64,000 nucleotides of DNA. Source: Thelephora terrestris. Its lineage: Eukaryota > Basidiomycota > Agaricomycetes > Thelephorales > Thelephoraceae. Position 1 is the stretch's first letter; each line of letters begins with the position of its first letter. Below are positions 44,508 through 57,503 of the stretch, piece after piece. Both the position numbers and the translations under genes were made by a program. The stretch lies in contig WIUZ02000009.1 of assembly GCA_015956445.1 (NCBI GenBank), positions 1,116,001-1,180,000 on the forward strand, given 5' to 3'. The notes under the pieces are model-generated. The model was not told the origin of the DNA and searched no databases. It worked only from the letters and a program-made list of their open reading frames with translations.

Positions 44508-45720
44508 TGGTAGGTGAACGATAAGGGCACGACGGCAACGCTCATGATACAGGGTGACCATGGGACAGAAACCAAAACACCACGAGCACCACGAGCACCA
44601 CGAGCACCACGAGCACCACGAGCACCACGAGCACCACGAGCACCACGAGCACCACGAGCGCCACGAGCACCACGAGCACCACGAGCACCACGAGCACCAC
44701 GAGCACCACGAGCGCCACGACAAATGCAGAGAGCGGAGGCCACAGAATGCTCTACACGCTTTCTGGGAAAGGTATCGGTTGCCCAGTCGCACCAATGGCA
44801 GCGAGAAATGTTTCTCTCTCCATGTACGGGAGCAAGGTAACAACCGCTTTTCGTTAACATGAAGGTTTCCCGAAACGGATGTGTGGTCCCGCTGCTCAAG
44901 TACCTTCAACGTCGCTGTTGCCTTTAGGTCTTCTGTAACGCTTGGCGCCTCTCCTCCTTTGGAATCCGGAGATGCGCGTTCAAATTTCCTTCCAAAGCGA
45001 GAATGAAGAGACCACGGACAGAGCCATAGATACGCAATGGAATCCAGACGCGGTGCAACACAAATAGACGAGAGAAGATGTCACAAACGCAGAAACACAG
45101 AAGAGATTGATTAACGGAAACAGACAAAGCGACCAATAGTGGGGTCTGGAATGGACGGTTGTAGGACAAAGCCGCAGGGGGACAATGAGGAGAAGATCGA
45201 ATGCGACAAAACCGACGACGTTGTCGGTGGTGTCCAGGTAGTTGAAGAGAGGGCACAACCGGTGAGAAGTGTAGCTTGAGGCAAAGAACTTTCTTGACGA
45301 TGTCTGAGTGCCAGGCGGCTTCGTTCATCTTGTGCCATCCTGCGCCGTCTGTGTCGATCACGGTCAACGATAGATCCACGTTGCTCAACCGCAATGTAAC
45401 GCGTGAGCCACCGTTTGCTCAGCATGAAGATGAACGCGGCAAAAGGGGAAATGGCCAAAGTGGTATCAAGTATGGCTTCAAGCTTCAACACGGACGATGG
45501 TGGGATCGGAGCCACTTCACCGAGGCAACCCGGGATTGAGGTCGGCTGGGGGGGCCGCAATGGATTCTGACGATGATTGTCAGTACGGTGTCGCTGGATT
45601 GGGTGAAATTCAGTTTGAGCCGGGTCTCATCGTTGACATTAGTGAGAGCGGATGTGACGGAAACAAACCGGGCCGCTCCCCCAGAAAATTCGAATCAACA
45701 TCACGACCACAAAGAGAAAT
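44508..45720 (-). pseudogene. DUF6535 pseudogene 1 (unit 2)
   Basis: Broken frames keep VLKLEAILDTTLAISPFAAFIFMLSKRWLTRY (45480-45385) and surrounding pieces of the membrane domain. The 3' end has expanded into a 9-bp minisatellite. The C-terminal half is missing, as in unit 1. Confidence 0.7.
44578..44722. repeat. 9-bp minisatellite (GAGCACCAC), about 15-16 copies
   Basis: Head-to-tail GAGCACCAC units with two GAGCGCCAC variants near 44660 and 44710. The corresponding site in unit 1 (about 18635-18650) has only GCACGAGCACGG, so the expansion happened after the duplication. All six frames through it are open because 9 is a multiple of 3; the resulting frames are not evidence of a gene. Confidence 0.95.
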
Positions 45721-45860
45721 ATGAGAATCTGTACCTTGTATATTTCGCTCCGTAAAAGACGTACAGCGAATCTGCCTGACTCCCGTGGCGCTCAGCCAAA
45801 TTATCCTTGAGGCACGTGTCGGGCGATGCAGACACTTCCTCCCGAACGTCTACACGACAA
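45720..45860 (+). pseudogene. Relic of a NACHT-WD40 gene upstream region (unit 2)
   Basis: ATCTGTACCTTGTATATTTCGCTCCG through CCCGAACGTCTACACGACAATGCC matches 26570-26720 and 52520-52665, upstream of the two intact receptors. The part kept here differs from the part kept in unit 1, so the two relics lost different pieces. It abuts the C-terminal end of DUF6535 pseudogene 2. Confidence 0.55.
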
Positions 45861-48500
45861 TGCCATGCTGAGCCAACGCGCTTTCAGCCTTCCCCAACTC
45901 CCAGCTCCCGAGATCCGTTCTCCTCCTACGCCAAGTGACCCCTTTGTCACCACTCCCAACCGCACACGGACCTCAGCGGTCAACTCGCTATACTTCAAAG
46001 TTCAACCACAGAACCGCCAACCGAAGAGCCTTAAATACCATATGTCCCACGTTAGATTGATTCCGCCAATCCTGGGTTATAGAGGCTCCTCGAAAGTTGA
46101 GATGAACCGGCGTGGTGTATACAAAAAAGTGACATTCCTCCGCGACGGCATGAGAGCACTGGTGGGAAAGATTTTTTCATACCGAAGAGTAGCGCCAGAG
46201 TAACTTTACAGGCGTTGTACATGTGTTCGATACCGTCGACTGCTGACGCCCAGTCGACGCACAAGCTCTGCATTTGATCGGGCTCCATGATGGGTTCAGC
46301 CGTGTTGAACCACATGCCGCCAGGGGGTGGAAGGAAGGACACAGCTGCCTTGCAAAGCTGGAAAGCATTATTATTCTGGTAGGTGTAGCAGATGCCCCGG
46401 ATGAAGGACATTCGATCGGGTCGAATTTTTTGAGGGCCTCAATCGTGACGGGGCGCAAACCAGAGCACGCGAGGCGTCTTAGATCGTTGCGTCGGACCAG
46501 GTGGCCAGGTTGGAGCTGTGCTCTAAGAAGGCCATGATGTCTTTAGGATCCTCGACCCACAGTAGGAGCGTGCGTGCAGTAGACGAGAAGCCTCCCATTT
46601 CTTCTTGGTGTAGGGATAAGAGAGGGGATTTCGCACAACGACGCAGAATAGGCTGTGGCTCTTTGTAACGGTTCTCGGAGGGGGGTGCAATGAATTTCAT
46701 GCATTCCAGGGCCCACTCTGTCTCTTCAGTGGTAGCGGTGGGATTCCCTGAAGTCCTGACGTGCCTCTCGTTGATTCTGGTCGCCCACAGGTTCTGTTGG
46801 TTGGTAAGAAGGTCAGTTGAGTTTCAAATGAGAAAAAGGTTATACCACATTACCTCTTGTCGATGACCGACGAGCCGTCGATGGGCAGCTTGATTCCGGG
46901 GACCAGAAGGATGATGAACGGACAGTTTGCTCCGATCAACGCAAGAGAGGGAGGCTTGAGTCGAGGAGATTAGGGAACGCCATCGGGTGAAGGCCAGACT
47001 TTCCTGAAGGCAGCCCAACGCGGTATAGGAGGACGTGAGCCATTCGTGCATAGTAAGGAACATAAATCGAGAGGATTGTTAATGCATATCTCCGAAATCG
47101 TCAAGGACGCGGTCGACGATACCTAGAGTGGACTCCGGGTCCGAATCTCCCTTGTAACGTTTGAATCCGATGATTTGATGTCGGCTCGAGATAGATTTGT
47201 AGGATTCGTGATCTATTCATTGGCGCTGGATGGAGAGGTGGAGAGGGTCTTGGCACCGGTATAGGCCTTGTTTGTAGGCTTACGGGATCACCACGGAGTG
47301 TCCGGATGAGCGGCCGAACCATTCGAGGACGAAGTCGTGAACTCTTTCCAGCAGGGTGATTCTTATGCCGGCGTGCCAAGCGACCTCGGGGATGAACCTC
47401 ATGATAGCACACCGATCGCACCCATCTATACGTTGAACGTCCAGGCGATATAGCTCGAGTCTGACACATGACCTTGAAAATCGGTTTCCATGTCAAACGG
47501 AGGAACTCGCCTTGGCTGGTCGGCACCAGCCGTTGCAAATTCGAGGTGGCCACTATCCGTATTTGCGTCGGACATGTCGAACACCCAAACCACTTCCCGG
47601 TTCTCCTGAGGTACTTCTTGAGTTCGTCGAAGCGAATCATGGGGCGGATGATGATGGGGAGTGGGATCAGGATGTTGTAGGATGGAGTAGCAACAGAAAA
47701 AATGAGCAGGTAGAAGAGGAGACCAGATACGGTGAGATCAACGATAGCCCCAGTAGCAATTTTTTCAATAACAAATGGGCAGTCGGAGAGGGAAGTAGCG
47801 ATGGGGGGAGAGGAGCTTGAGGCATCAGACGAAGAGTCCCAACAACGAGGCCGAAGTGCCAGGTGACCATACCGTTCATCTTCCGCTGTTGGTGTCAACG
47901 AACAGATCCGCGCGTTTTAACCTTGCAGTACGGGGTGGACCACTGATTCCCCACCATGGCGATGAACGCGACGAGAAGGAAAACAAGAAAACTCGCATGA
48001 GGATTGTTCCAGCGTGGGCGATGGTAGGATCGGGGCCAGAGGGGGATTGAGGTGGGCTGGCAGGTGCTCGAGAGATATGTTGGCCAGAATCGTGAGGGCG
48101 GTATAACTGGGTTGGGTGAAATCCGGTTGGAGCTCGGTAACACGAACATAGAAGGGGAAATAACTCACGAAGGGCAAGGTGGCGATGAAATCTTGACCGT
48201 AGAAGTCGCAATCACGCTCGCCGGCTTCAACGCGTTGGAAATTTTCGCTTCAGCTCAACGGGGCGCCACAGGTCGATCCAATCATGTTGAGACGGAGGTG
48301 TTGTCCATTGATCAACTTGATGACGCGGACCATCTTCATGTTGCTGCCAATTCTTCACTCCCACTGCTCCCCCAGTGCCTCGACTCTCAGCCCGGCGAAA
48401 TTGACCAAATGCACGGGAACGCAAGCTTCGTATCAGCTCCACATCTCAAGCCAAGTCTAGAAGCTCATCGTCGCGGTATTGCTGATGTAGGCCGGCACAA
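45861..48500 (-). pseudogene. DUF6535 pseudogene 2 (unit 2)
   Basis: Collinear with 19926-22600. Blocks include SFIRGICYTYQNNNAFQLCKAAVSFLP and WASAVDGIEHMYNACKVTLALLFGMK (46411-46200), YGHLALRPRCWDS (47860), and VRVTELQPDFTQPSYTALTILANISLEHLPAHLNPPLAP near 48150-48030. Several frameshifts are present. The C-terminal part is better kept than in unit 1. Confidence 0.7.
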
Positions 48501-48619
48501 GATTCATGATGTTCAGGTCAACCAGCAAGCGAGGGTGCGGCGTGTGGTTGCGGAACGCGATGCATATTTTAGGCCTGGGCTCGCGAGCATTCCATCCGTG
48601 TCTCAATTCCGGGCGAACT

Positions 48620-49840
48620 TGCTATGTACCTCAACCTAATATATGACAGGTCTTTCGCCCATCCTTTTCCACCCATCCCCTTATGCTTTGTTTTTCTCGG
48701 TTCCGCAATTACATGGCAAGCAAAGAAGATTTCGACAGGATTGACCGCGTCCAATACCAGACGATGGCAAGCTCGGAGAGCCCCACACCCTTCAAACCCA
48801 CGAGCTCGTGTCGAGTTCTACAATACGTTCGAGCGCGAAGCCGACGGGTATGACAACGCTTTCATCAGGAGGTACTATGACGAGGCAACCACCGCGTTAG
48901 TCTTCGTAAGTTCTCTGCTGCGTCCTTGCTTGTTCTGCTACCAATATTAACCTTGGCAACAGGCTGGTTTTTTTCTGTGGTCACGTCCATTTTCATAGTC
49001 AACATTCAGGGCAAGCTCCAACCCAATTATACACCAATGAACTACGCCCTCCTTACGACTATCGCTCGTGCCACACTCAGGGAAGTTTCCACTGGTCCTG
49101 ACGCCGCATTCCCACAATAGACTGGCCCAGATCCCACCGTCGTTTACGTTCAAGCCATTCCCTACTCGAGCTTGAGTGCTCCGCTTCTCGCCGCGTTCAT
49201 CGCTGTGTTGGCCAAGCAATGGATCAATCATAGATGTGCGGGTCTACCATTGTTCCTATCCGACACCGACACCGAAAGACGAAGGGTATGGTGACCTGGC
49301 ACTTTTACTCCCTCATGGAAAGTCTTCCTCTCATGCTCCAAGCTGCTCTACTCCTCCTCGGTTACGCCCTCTCCAACTACCTCTTTACCATCAACAACGT
49401 CGTCGCTGGGGTCTTCGTCGGTGTCACCGCATTTGGTGTACTCCTCTACCTGCTCGTTTGTTCCGCTGCCACTCTACCCACAACCGTCCGTTCCGGGTCC
49501 CTGTCTCCTTCGCGATCCGCTCTATGATCCGATTCAACAACGAACACCAAAAGTACCCCAGGAGAACCAGGATTTGGTTCGCGCGTAGGTTCACGTTCGT
49601 TCTCCAAAAGAAAGCAAGGGCCGAGGCAAAAGAGCGCGGGACCCGACGCTTTCGGGAGTTTGGACACGTCCGACACGAACACGATTGGTGGTCCCATCGA
49701 GTTGGTAATGGTTGGTGCTGACCAGCAAGTTCCTCTGTTCAACGAGGAAAGCGATTGATGTGGTTACTTGTTGGACGCGAACTGTCGGGTTTGGGAGGCC
49801 CGAAGATATCCAGTTCAGATCTTGGGGTAGGGAACGAGGA
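48620..49840 (+). pseudogene. DUF6535 pseudogene 3 (unit 2)
   Basis: The plus-strand first block RVEFYNTFEREADGYDNAFIRRYYDEATTALVF is nearly complete (48800-48910). A 97-aa frame at 49234-49527 keeps GMVTWHFYSLMESLPLMLQAALLLLGYALSNYLFT and GVLLYLLVCSAATL. A frameshift before SYNCPFQ and loss of the C-terminal part make it non-functional. It is divergent from pseudogene 2. Confidence 0.7.
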
Positions 49841-49929
49841 AAAACATCGGTTTGCCCATGGTATCGATTCCAATGTTTCTCTGCTAAGAGACTTTGGTGT
49901 CATTAACGACCTCTAACCAGAAAATTACG

Positions 49930-51560
49930 GCTACACGTGCAATGAACAAATTTGCAAACATTGTTCAGAATTAAGAGAACGCGACCCGAGAAAAAAAGGA
50001 AGGTGGACAAGAAGGACGTATCTGAGAATGCAACGTAGATTAGACAAGGTTACCACGGGACTGGAAACAAACATGCCACGAGCGCACACGGAGAGAAGGG
50101 TGAGCACGGGGTGACAGAACGAGATGCGAGGATCGAGCGAGAAACGCAGAGAGCGGATGCCAGAGAGTGCTCGGCACACTTTCTGGAAAGGGGTTTGTTT
50201 GCCAATAAATGGCCGCAAGAAATATCTCCCCCCATATTCGAGTGCAAGGTGATCTCGGAAAAATAGCGGTTGCACGAAGTGGATGTGTGGTTAAAGTAGC
50301 TTCAACGTCGTTGTCGCCTTTCCAATCTTCTACGACGCCGCTCCTTGAACTGTCATATTTTCATTCAAAGCGAGCGATGCATTCATCAACTCCTCGTTCT
50401 TGTGCTCATTTGTCTGTTCCCCATCGCTTTGTACAAGGATGGGTATGCTTCACTAACGAAATACGATGGGGCTGTGCTGAATTGCGGCAACTATTTCCGA
50501 CCCAGAAAGTCGCGGTGATGCAGGCAACGGGCAGATTTATAGATGATGGCGGCATCCGATATACATGCCCTGAGGTTTTTCATCCGATAGGGAGACCGCA
50601 ACCAAAACTGTAGATATACAGAGGGATACAGACACCGTACGGCACAGACGAGGTGAAGTGAGACGAGAGAAAAATCTCACAAACGCAGACACAAGGTATA
50701 TGGTTAACAGGAACGCACAAAGCGACCGACAGCAGGGTCTGGAAAGAACGGTCATAGGACAGAGCCGCAGGGGAGTCAATGAGCAGATAGAAGATCAGAT
50801 GCAGTGAAACCAAGGGCAGCCCAGCGACGACGTCGTCGCTGGTAGTCAGGTAGTTGAAGGCGGCACAACCGATGAGGAGGAGTCCAGTTTGGGGCATCGG
50901 AAGAACTTCCGTGGCGATTTCGAAGTGCCAGGTGGTCCTTTCGTTCATCCTGGGCGGTCAAAAATGATCTCATGGTAAGGGGTACAGGTAAGGCACCGCT
51001 TGCCCAGTTTAGCGATGAACTCGGCGGGAAGTAAAACGGCGAAACTGGCTTGGAGGATAGCTTCAAAAAGTGGACGATGGTGGTTGCGGCGCTAGTTCAT
51101 CAGGGCAAGACGGATCGAGATCGGCTGGGGGGTGTCGAGAGAGATTTTGTCGATAATCGTGAGCACGGTGTCACTGGGTTGGGTGGAGTGCAACTGGAGC
51201 TGGGTCTCATCGTTTACAATGTGAGCGGAAGTGACGGCGGAAAACAAGCACCCAGAAAATTCAAATCAACATCACGACCACAAAGAGAGGGAGAAAACAC
51301 ACTAAGGATAAGGTGTCCAAGTATCCACCGTGTCCCTTCGCAGTCATGGTCGCGTCGGAATTAGAATTCGATGGGAGCGTCATGCTAGTCGGTCCAAGGA
51401 GGTGTAAAAAGAGGGGTGGAAATGTCTCGAGCATTGAGTACTTGGGTCTGAGAGAGAAACGGGACGAAGCAAAGATGTCCACGGATTGTGTCTGGTTCCC
51501 ATGATGTGGAACGAAGAGCTGAGGGAAGACTCGATCGGCTGCTGCGTAGCTGTGGTGACT
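49930..51560 (-). pseudogene. DUF6535 pseudogene 4 (unit 2)
   Basis: Matches 24040-25600 along its length, with the membrane-domain remnant at 50948-50580 (NERTTWHFEIATEVLPMPQTGLLLIG, FYLLIDSPAALSYDRSFQ) and the N-terminal block near 51460-51340. Frames are broken and there is no C-terminal half. Confidence 0.65.
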
Positions 51561-51589
51561 CGGAGGGGGACGCGCAACCCCTTCTTCGT

Positions 51590-52945
51590 TCACACATCTC
51601 CGTCTTTATAATCAAGCAGTACCAAACCCCCGAATATATGGCGGTAGCTTCGTATGGGCGATTTCCCCCCAAACCCCAATGATCTGCCGAAACTAATCTG
51701 CGATGATTCCTCCACCATTTTCCGAGCTTTCGTCAGTGATTGAAGACCACGTCGGCCGGAATCCCTTCTTTTACGCCCCACTCAACGCTCAATTCTTCCA
51801 TCGCCATGCATTTAATACTACTCGCACCGCGTCGCGTCACGATAACAGCGCGTGCCGTCTCGATTCGAATGGAGGACCAACCCGGAGTTTGGTGCATCTG
51901 AGGCGTCACCTACTCGGAATAGGAGCCTTCCGCATGTGCGTCTCCAGCACTCACAACTTCCCATGCGATAAATCCAATGACCATCGGCAACTCTCACACC
52001 CTCGCCTTCTACTCGGCCATTCGTCATCAACACACTCCCCTTTCATGCTCTCATCCCATCAACTGCCAATCTGATCAAATGCTAAACTTATCGTTCGGGC
52101 GTGATGGTCATGGCTGCACGAACGCTGATATTGCACCAGCTCGCGTCCCATCAGACAATTTACGACGTTTCACCCGCACCGTTGACCGTGGATGTTTTCT
52201 CAGCCCCGCCGTGCAGTAAAATTCGAGCTGTATTCCCGACCAACGTTCACGAACACGAAGTCATTGGATCGACCTCCGTCCTTGAAATTGATCACGGCTT
52301 TACCCTGTCGAAATAGGCACGCCGGAGCCCGCGTCCAGGGTTCGTCGATTTTTTCTATCGGGTGAAAGGATGGAATCATACGTTGTGGAATGGATAGGAT
52401 GAGGAATTGCAGCAACCCAGTTTTCAGCTGTGACGGATTCAGGCATCAGTGTACCTAAGTCATATTTCACGGGCTTGATCCGCCCCGACCGTGTAGAAAA
52501 TCGAGTCGCAAACTTGACAATCTGTACCTTGCATTGTTCGCTCCGCTAAAGACCAGCAAATCCAGCTGAATCCTGTGGCGCTTAGCCAATCGTGTCAACA
52601 TAATCCACCAAGGCACGTGGTCGGGCGCTGCGACACTTCATCCCGAACGTCTACACAACAATGCCGTGGTTCAAAAAATCCAAGAAATCTTTTCAACCTT
52701 CTCAAACCTTTGCTTTTTTCATCCCTACCCACATCGCCGCAGGACCCCTCGGCATCGGTGTGGAGCTAAACCCGGACGTTGGGCCCGAAGGTGCGTTCCG
52801 TTCATAGGTCGATTCGGTCTATCTGATCATCCCAACAGGGTCAAACGGCGGGAGAGGATTCACGATTGTAAATCGAGGGATCGTGAGTCGGCAACCCGAA
52901 CCATCGGGTGTATCGACCGCGACTCCCGGATTCGAGGATACTATT
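51590..52945. other. Upstream region of NACHT-WD40 gene 2
   Basis: Near-identical to 25660-26998. It probably holds the promoter and leader of receptor 2. No intact gene is recognised apart from the conserved minus-strand frame at 52200-52415. Confidence 0.5.
52200..52415 (-). pseudogene. Conserved minus-strand ORF, possible gene relic (unit 2)
   Basis: Counterpart of 26223-26468, with ACLFRQGKAVINFKDGGRSN and FVFVNVGRE. Most differences are single-base substitutions and the frame stays open, though it starts and ends at different stops. Confidence 0.3.
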
Positions 52946-55900
52946 ATGGGTGAGTCCATTCTGCTGCGACTGATAAGGCCAATGCCTGCGATCCTGATAA
53001 CGACACACGACACAGAACATCAGAGAGAAGTCCCCTTGGACAGACCGAACGAGCGATCCGGTCTGATCGCCCGCGATCTCTCCCTCGTCGGTCAGAGGAA
53101 GCCAGAGGTTCGAAACGAGGAGGACAACCAAGATCGAGGAAATCTCGCTGAGCGACCGCCGCAGGCACCTGTTGAAAATAAGTCTCAAGTTGTTCACCCT
53201 GGCGAAAACGCGCAGGAGACCGCTCAGTCGGGTGGATCTAAGGGTGAGCGCCGAGTCTCTTGCCGTCTTCTGATTTGTACTAAAATCTGCCAGCCGCGGG
53301 AAGAGACTGGAAGGACACGGCCATCGGGGTAGTCGGGATTGCATCCGACATTGCCATGGGTGTTGCCGAAGCTTTTAGCCCCCTCAAAGCCACCCTAGCG
53401 ACCATCTCCGCCGTCTATGCTCAATACCAGGCTCGTCCACCATGCTCCTTCGGAAATTCGTTCTGACATATCTTCATTCAGGGAACCGCCGCCGTCAAGG
53501 ACAAAATCGAATCCCTCGCTTTACGCATCGCTACGCTGGAGAAGGTTTTCGTGAAGTCCACAGATGATGAGGCTGAAAAAACACGCCGCGAAGAACTACA
53601 AACGTGTGTAGCTGGAACGAATCTTCACTCCACCCGAGTGCTGATAGTTTTATAGAAAATTCACCACCATTGAGGAAACATTGCGGTCGTTTTCCCAGAA
53701 GTCTTTAATCTCACGCGTTGCCGATCACGTCAAGGACAATGAAGATGTTTCTGGGCTGCTTGAAGATTTGCGGGAGGCTATCAACGACTATCAGGTTTGT
53801 TCGCGACCTCAGCACTAATCTCAATGTTGACAATGACTGCAGATGGTGCAACAAATGGCAATTTACGACCAAGGGTGCAAACTAATTGTATGTGTTCACC
53901 TCTTGGTCCCTCTTCTGAAAATTAACCTCTCTTGACAGGATGCAGGTCAGAACACATTCCACTTTTGGCAACCGGTCCTGACATGAGACACTTGTAGCTG
54001 AGAGGGCAACCCTCAACACTTTCCGCCAGGCCCAGGGGGCGGAGTACCGACATGTGGGCCGCAAAGGGTGTTTGAAGGGAACCCGCAGGACAGTGCTCGA
54101 CGAGATTGAGCTGTGGGCAAGGGACTTTGCAAAGCTGCCTGTCTACTGGTTGAACGGCTTGGCTGGGACAGGAAAGAGCACCATCGCACAGACAATCGCA
54201 GAGAGGATGTTCGCAGAGGGACAGCTTGGCGCCTCCTTCTTCTGCTCACGAGACTTTGAGGATCGGAGCAACCTCCAGTTCATCTTCCCCACCATCGCCA
54301 TCCAGCTTGCCCACAAGTACCCCGAATTCCGATCGGTTTTTGTCCCACTGGTACAGCCTGATCCGGGTATTGCCTATGAATCGCTGTACAACCAGATGGA
54401 CAAGCTGATTGTTGGGCCACTCAAGAAATCTCCCATTCCAATTTCAACCATTATCATCATTGATGCCCTGGATGAGTGTAAGGACAAGGAGTCCACTTCA
54501 GCTATCCTTTCTGTCCTTGCACGATTTGTATCTCAGGTGCCAAATGTCAAATTCTTCCTTACTGGCCGTCCAGAACCACGTATCCGGAAAGGCTTCCGCC
54601 TCCCCCTGTTGATGAAAGCAACAGATATCTTTCTTCTCCATGAGGTCAAGTCAGATCAAGTCAACAGCGATATCAGACAATTCTTCAAGGAGAGCCTCCT
54701 GGAACTGGCCAATAATTCTGGACTAGATCACTGGCCTGCCAAAGAACAGATGGACCTCCTTTGTGAGAGGGCAGCAGGGCTGTTTGTGTATGCTGTAGCA
54801 ACAGTCAAGTTCATTGATAGCCAGAACTATCCCCCCAAAAAACGGCTGGAACTCCTTCTGCAGTCTCCAGGGAGCAGTGTTCATGTGGGGGGCACCGAGT
54901 TTGATGAAAACACATCCCTGGATTCACTGTATAGATTGATTCTTCAGGGAGCATTTGGTGGTGATGGTGCTGAAGATGATTCCAAAGTCCACTCTGTTCT
55001 CGCTGCCATTGTCCTTGCTGCCAATCCCCTCTCTCCATCCGCCATTGCTACACTCCTTGGAATTGATCCTGAGGAAGTGACTCCCCTTTTGTTATCAATC
55101 CACTCCCTCCTTATCCTTCATGAAGACATCAGTAAACCTGTCCAACCATTCCATAAATCTTTTCCCGACTTTATCACCAATCCTGCCAGGTGTACCAACC
55201 AGAAGCTTTGCATCTCTCCCTCCCATCACCTGGGGCTTTTGGTCCATTGCTTGAACCTTATGAACAATACACTGGAGAAGAATATGTGTCAACTCCCAGA
55301 GGCTATTGCCAACTCTGAGGTCCATGACTTGCAGGAGAGGGCAGACAAAAACATCAGCCAAGCTTTACAATATGCATGCAGGTCATGGCACAAGCACCTT
55401 GTCAATGAGCCTACAGCCAACAGAAATGAGATCACTTCTGCTCTCTGTTGCTTCCTGGAGAAGAAGTTCTTGTTCTGGTTGGAAGTGCTTAGTGTCCTTG
55501 GTGCTCTGAGGAATGCAGTTGATGCCTTGAAAGTTATTGCAGAGTGGTCAGAGGTAAGCTCAATTCTTGTGTTTAGTTCATCACAAACATTTGCTGACTT
55601 GAACTAGGAGACATCACTTCTTGACCTCACCAATGACTGCTTTAGATTCATTGTGGGGTTTTTTGAAGTTATAAGCACATCTGCCCTGGATGTCTATCAC
55701 ACTGCCCTAGTTCTATCCCCCAAGGAATCCATGGTGCAAAAACAATATGGATCAAAGTTTGAACCACTGGCAACAGTCATCCATGGAGTTCCTGCTGTAT
55801 GGGATCCTAGCATTGCAAATGGAAAGTTTCCAGAGGAGATTACAGCCACTGGATGGTCACCTTGCAGCAAGTTCTTTGCAGTTGCTTTGTATTACTCTCC

Positions 55901-57503
55901 TAAAATAGCAATTCTGGATGCAGTGACTCTCAAACAACTCTACACTGTGTACCCCCAGAGCAGGGGAAGTAGGTGGAGAAGGGTTGTATTCTCCTCAGAT
56001 AGCCATTTGTTAGCAGGCCACTCTTGGTGGAATGATTGCATTGTCACTTGGGACCTTCAGACAGGTGGTGTAATTGGTGACATCAGCACACAAGAAGATG
56101 TTCATTGCAACTCAATGTCATTTTCTGAGTGTGGAACAATGCTTGGGGTTATATTTGATCAGAAAACCATCATGGTCTACAATATTCTCTCCAACACATG
56201 CATATCCTCCCATCCAGTTCAAGAACCTGCTGTTGATACCATTTGGACCTGTGGTGAATATCTTCAGTTTGCCACTGTTGACCCAGGGTCTATCATCATA
56301 TGGCAAGTCAGCTTCACCTCAGGTCATACACCAACAAAGGTTGGCTCTTTGTCCACTCCAGAAAATTTCTCCTCCAAAAGTCTTGTTCTGCTCCCTGCCC
56401 TCTCTCAGCTTGCCTTTGTTGTTGAGGGCAGAGTGGTAGTATGGGATGCTCAACACCACAAGGCTCTCCTAAATTCTGTAGATGCTGAGAAGCCTGAGAC
56501 TATGTCCTTTTCCTCTGATGGACAGTTTTTCATCTGTGGAACTGAGGGGACAGAATCCTACCTCTGGAAGAAATCTCCTGATGGCTATCTTACTCATCAA
56601 AAGCTTGTGTGCAGTGGTACCCAGAACCACCCATTTGTTTCCCCAAATGGGGAGTCAGTTATCTCATTCCCATCTGATGGAACCATGATTCAGCTGTGGC
56701 ACATAGCAAATGCTCCCACCTCCTTCTCCAGTGTTTCTGCACAAGCTTCCCACCATCATGAAGATTTCCTTGTAGACTTTTCTGCTGATGAATCACTCAT
56801 TGCAGTTTCAAAGAGGAAAAGCCACACAGTCACCATCTTGGCCATCAAGTCTGGTGCCGCTCTGTTGGTCATTAAAGCAGATACAGAGATTTGCGGTGTG
56901 AAGATCACAAAGGATAAAATCATTGTCATTGGTGATGGAAAGATGGTCACTTGGAACTTATCTGGAAGGGATGGTGATCTCCATGCTAATAGGGTTCAGA
57001 CAATTGCCTTCCAACATACAGGAGATGTTGAGAAGCTATGGGCATCTGTGGCATCTAACCTCAACTATCTTGCCATTGGAAATGTGAAGGAATCAGAAGA
57101 AGATCTATGTGTTTATAACATGCATAATGGGGAAAAGCTTGCGTTTGCCGAGTCAGTAGGGTGGATACCAGGATTTACTCCAGATAGCTGTGGGGTCTGG
57201 AGTTCAAACAAGAATGGTAGAGTGGACCAGTGGACAATTGTTGAAGAAGCTGGATCCAATGGCATCAAGCTACAGCAAGTTGCAAAGGCCATAACTCCAC
57301 AGGATGGTTTCCCCTGGCACTCATCCTGTGGCTACCAACTCACAGATGATGGAAGAATACTCTCCCCCAGTGGAAAGCCGCTCTTATGGCTACCCCATCA
57401 TTGGCGACCAGATTACAAGTTACAAGTGAGGTGGAGTAGAAATATTCTGGTGGTATGGAATGAGAACCTACCAGATCCCATCATCTTGAAGCTAGAAGTG
57501 TAA
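52946..57503 (+). CDS. NACHT-WD40 STAND (NLR-like) protein 2
   Basis: The exon plan equals protein 1 shifted by 25,947 bp up to 53998-55553, then 55608-57503. Total 4,134 nt and 1,377 aa, in frame throughout. It has the same helical N-domain, Walker A GLAGTGKSTIAQTIAER, Walker B IIIDALDECKDKE, VKFFLTGRPEPRIR, the linker block NDCFRFIVGFFEVISTSALDVYHTAL and a degenerate WD40 propeller (for example FSSDGQFFICGTEGTESYLW and FSADESLIAVSKRKSHTVTI). Its first 1.3 kb is almost identical to protein 1, but the NACHT and WD40 parts differ at many sites. The role is inferred as intracellular sensing that triggers a death or defence response. It is convergent with the intact DUF6535 gene. Confidence 0.9.

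Noticed and set aside
44514-44862. Open frames through the GAGCACCAC array on both strands as histidine/glutamate-rich or alanine/proline/arginine-rich proteins
   Set aside because: A 9-bp repeat without stops opens all frames. The flanks are a decayed DUF6535 gene and unit 1 lacks the frames.
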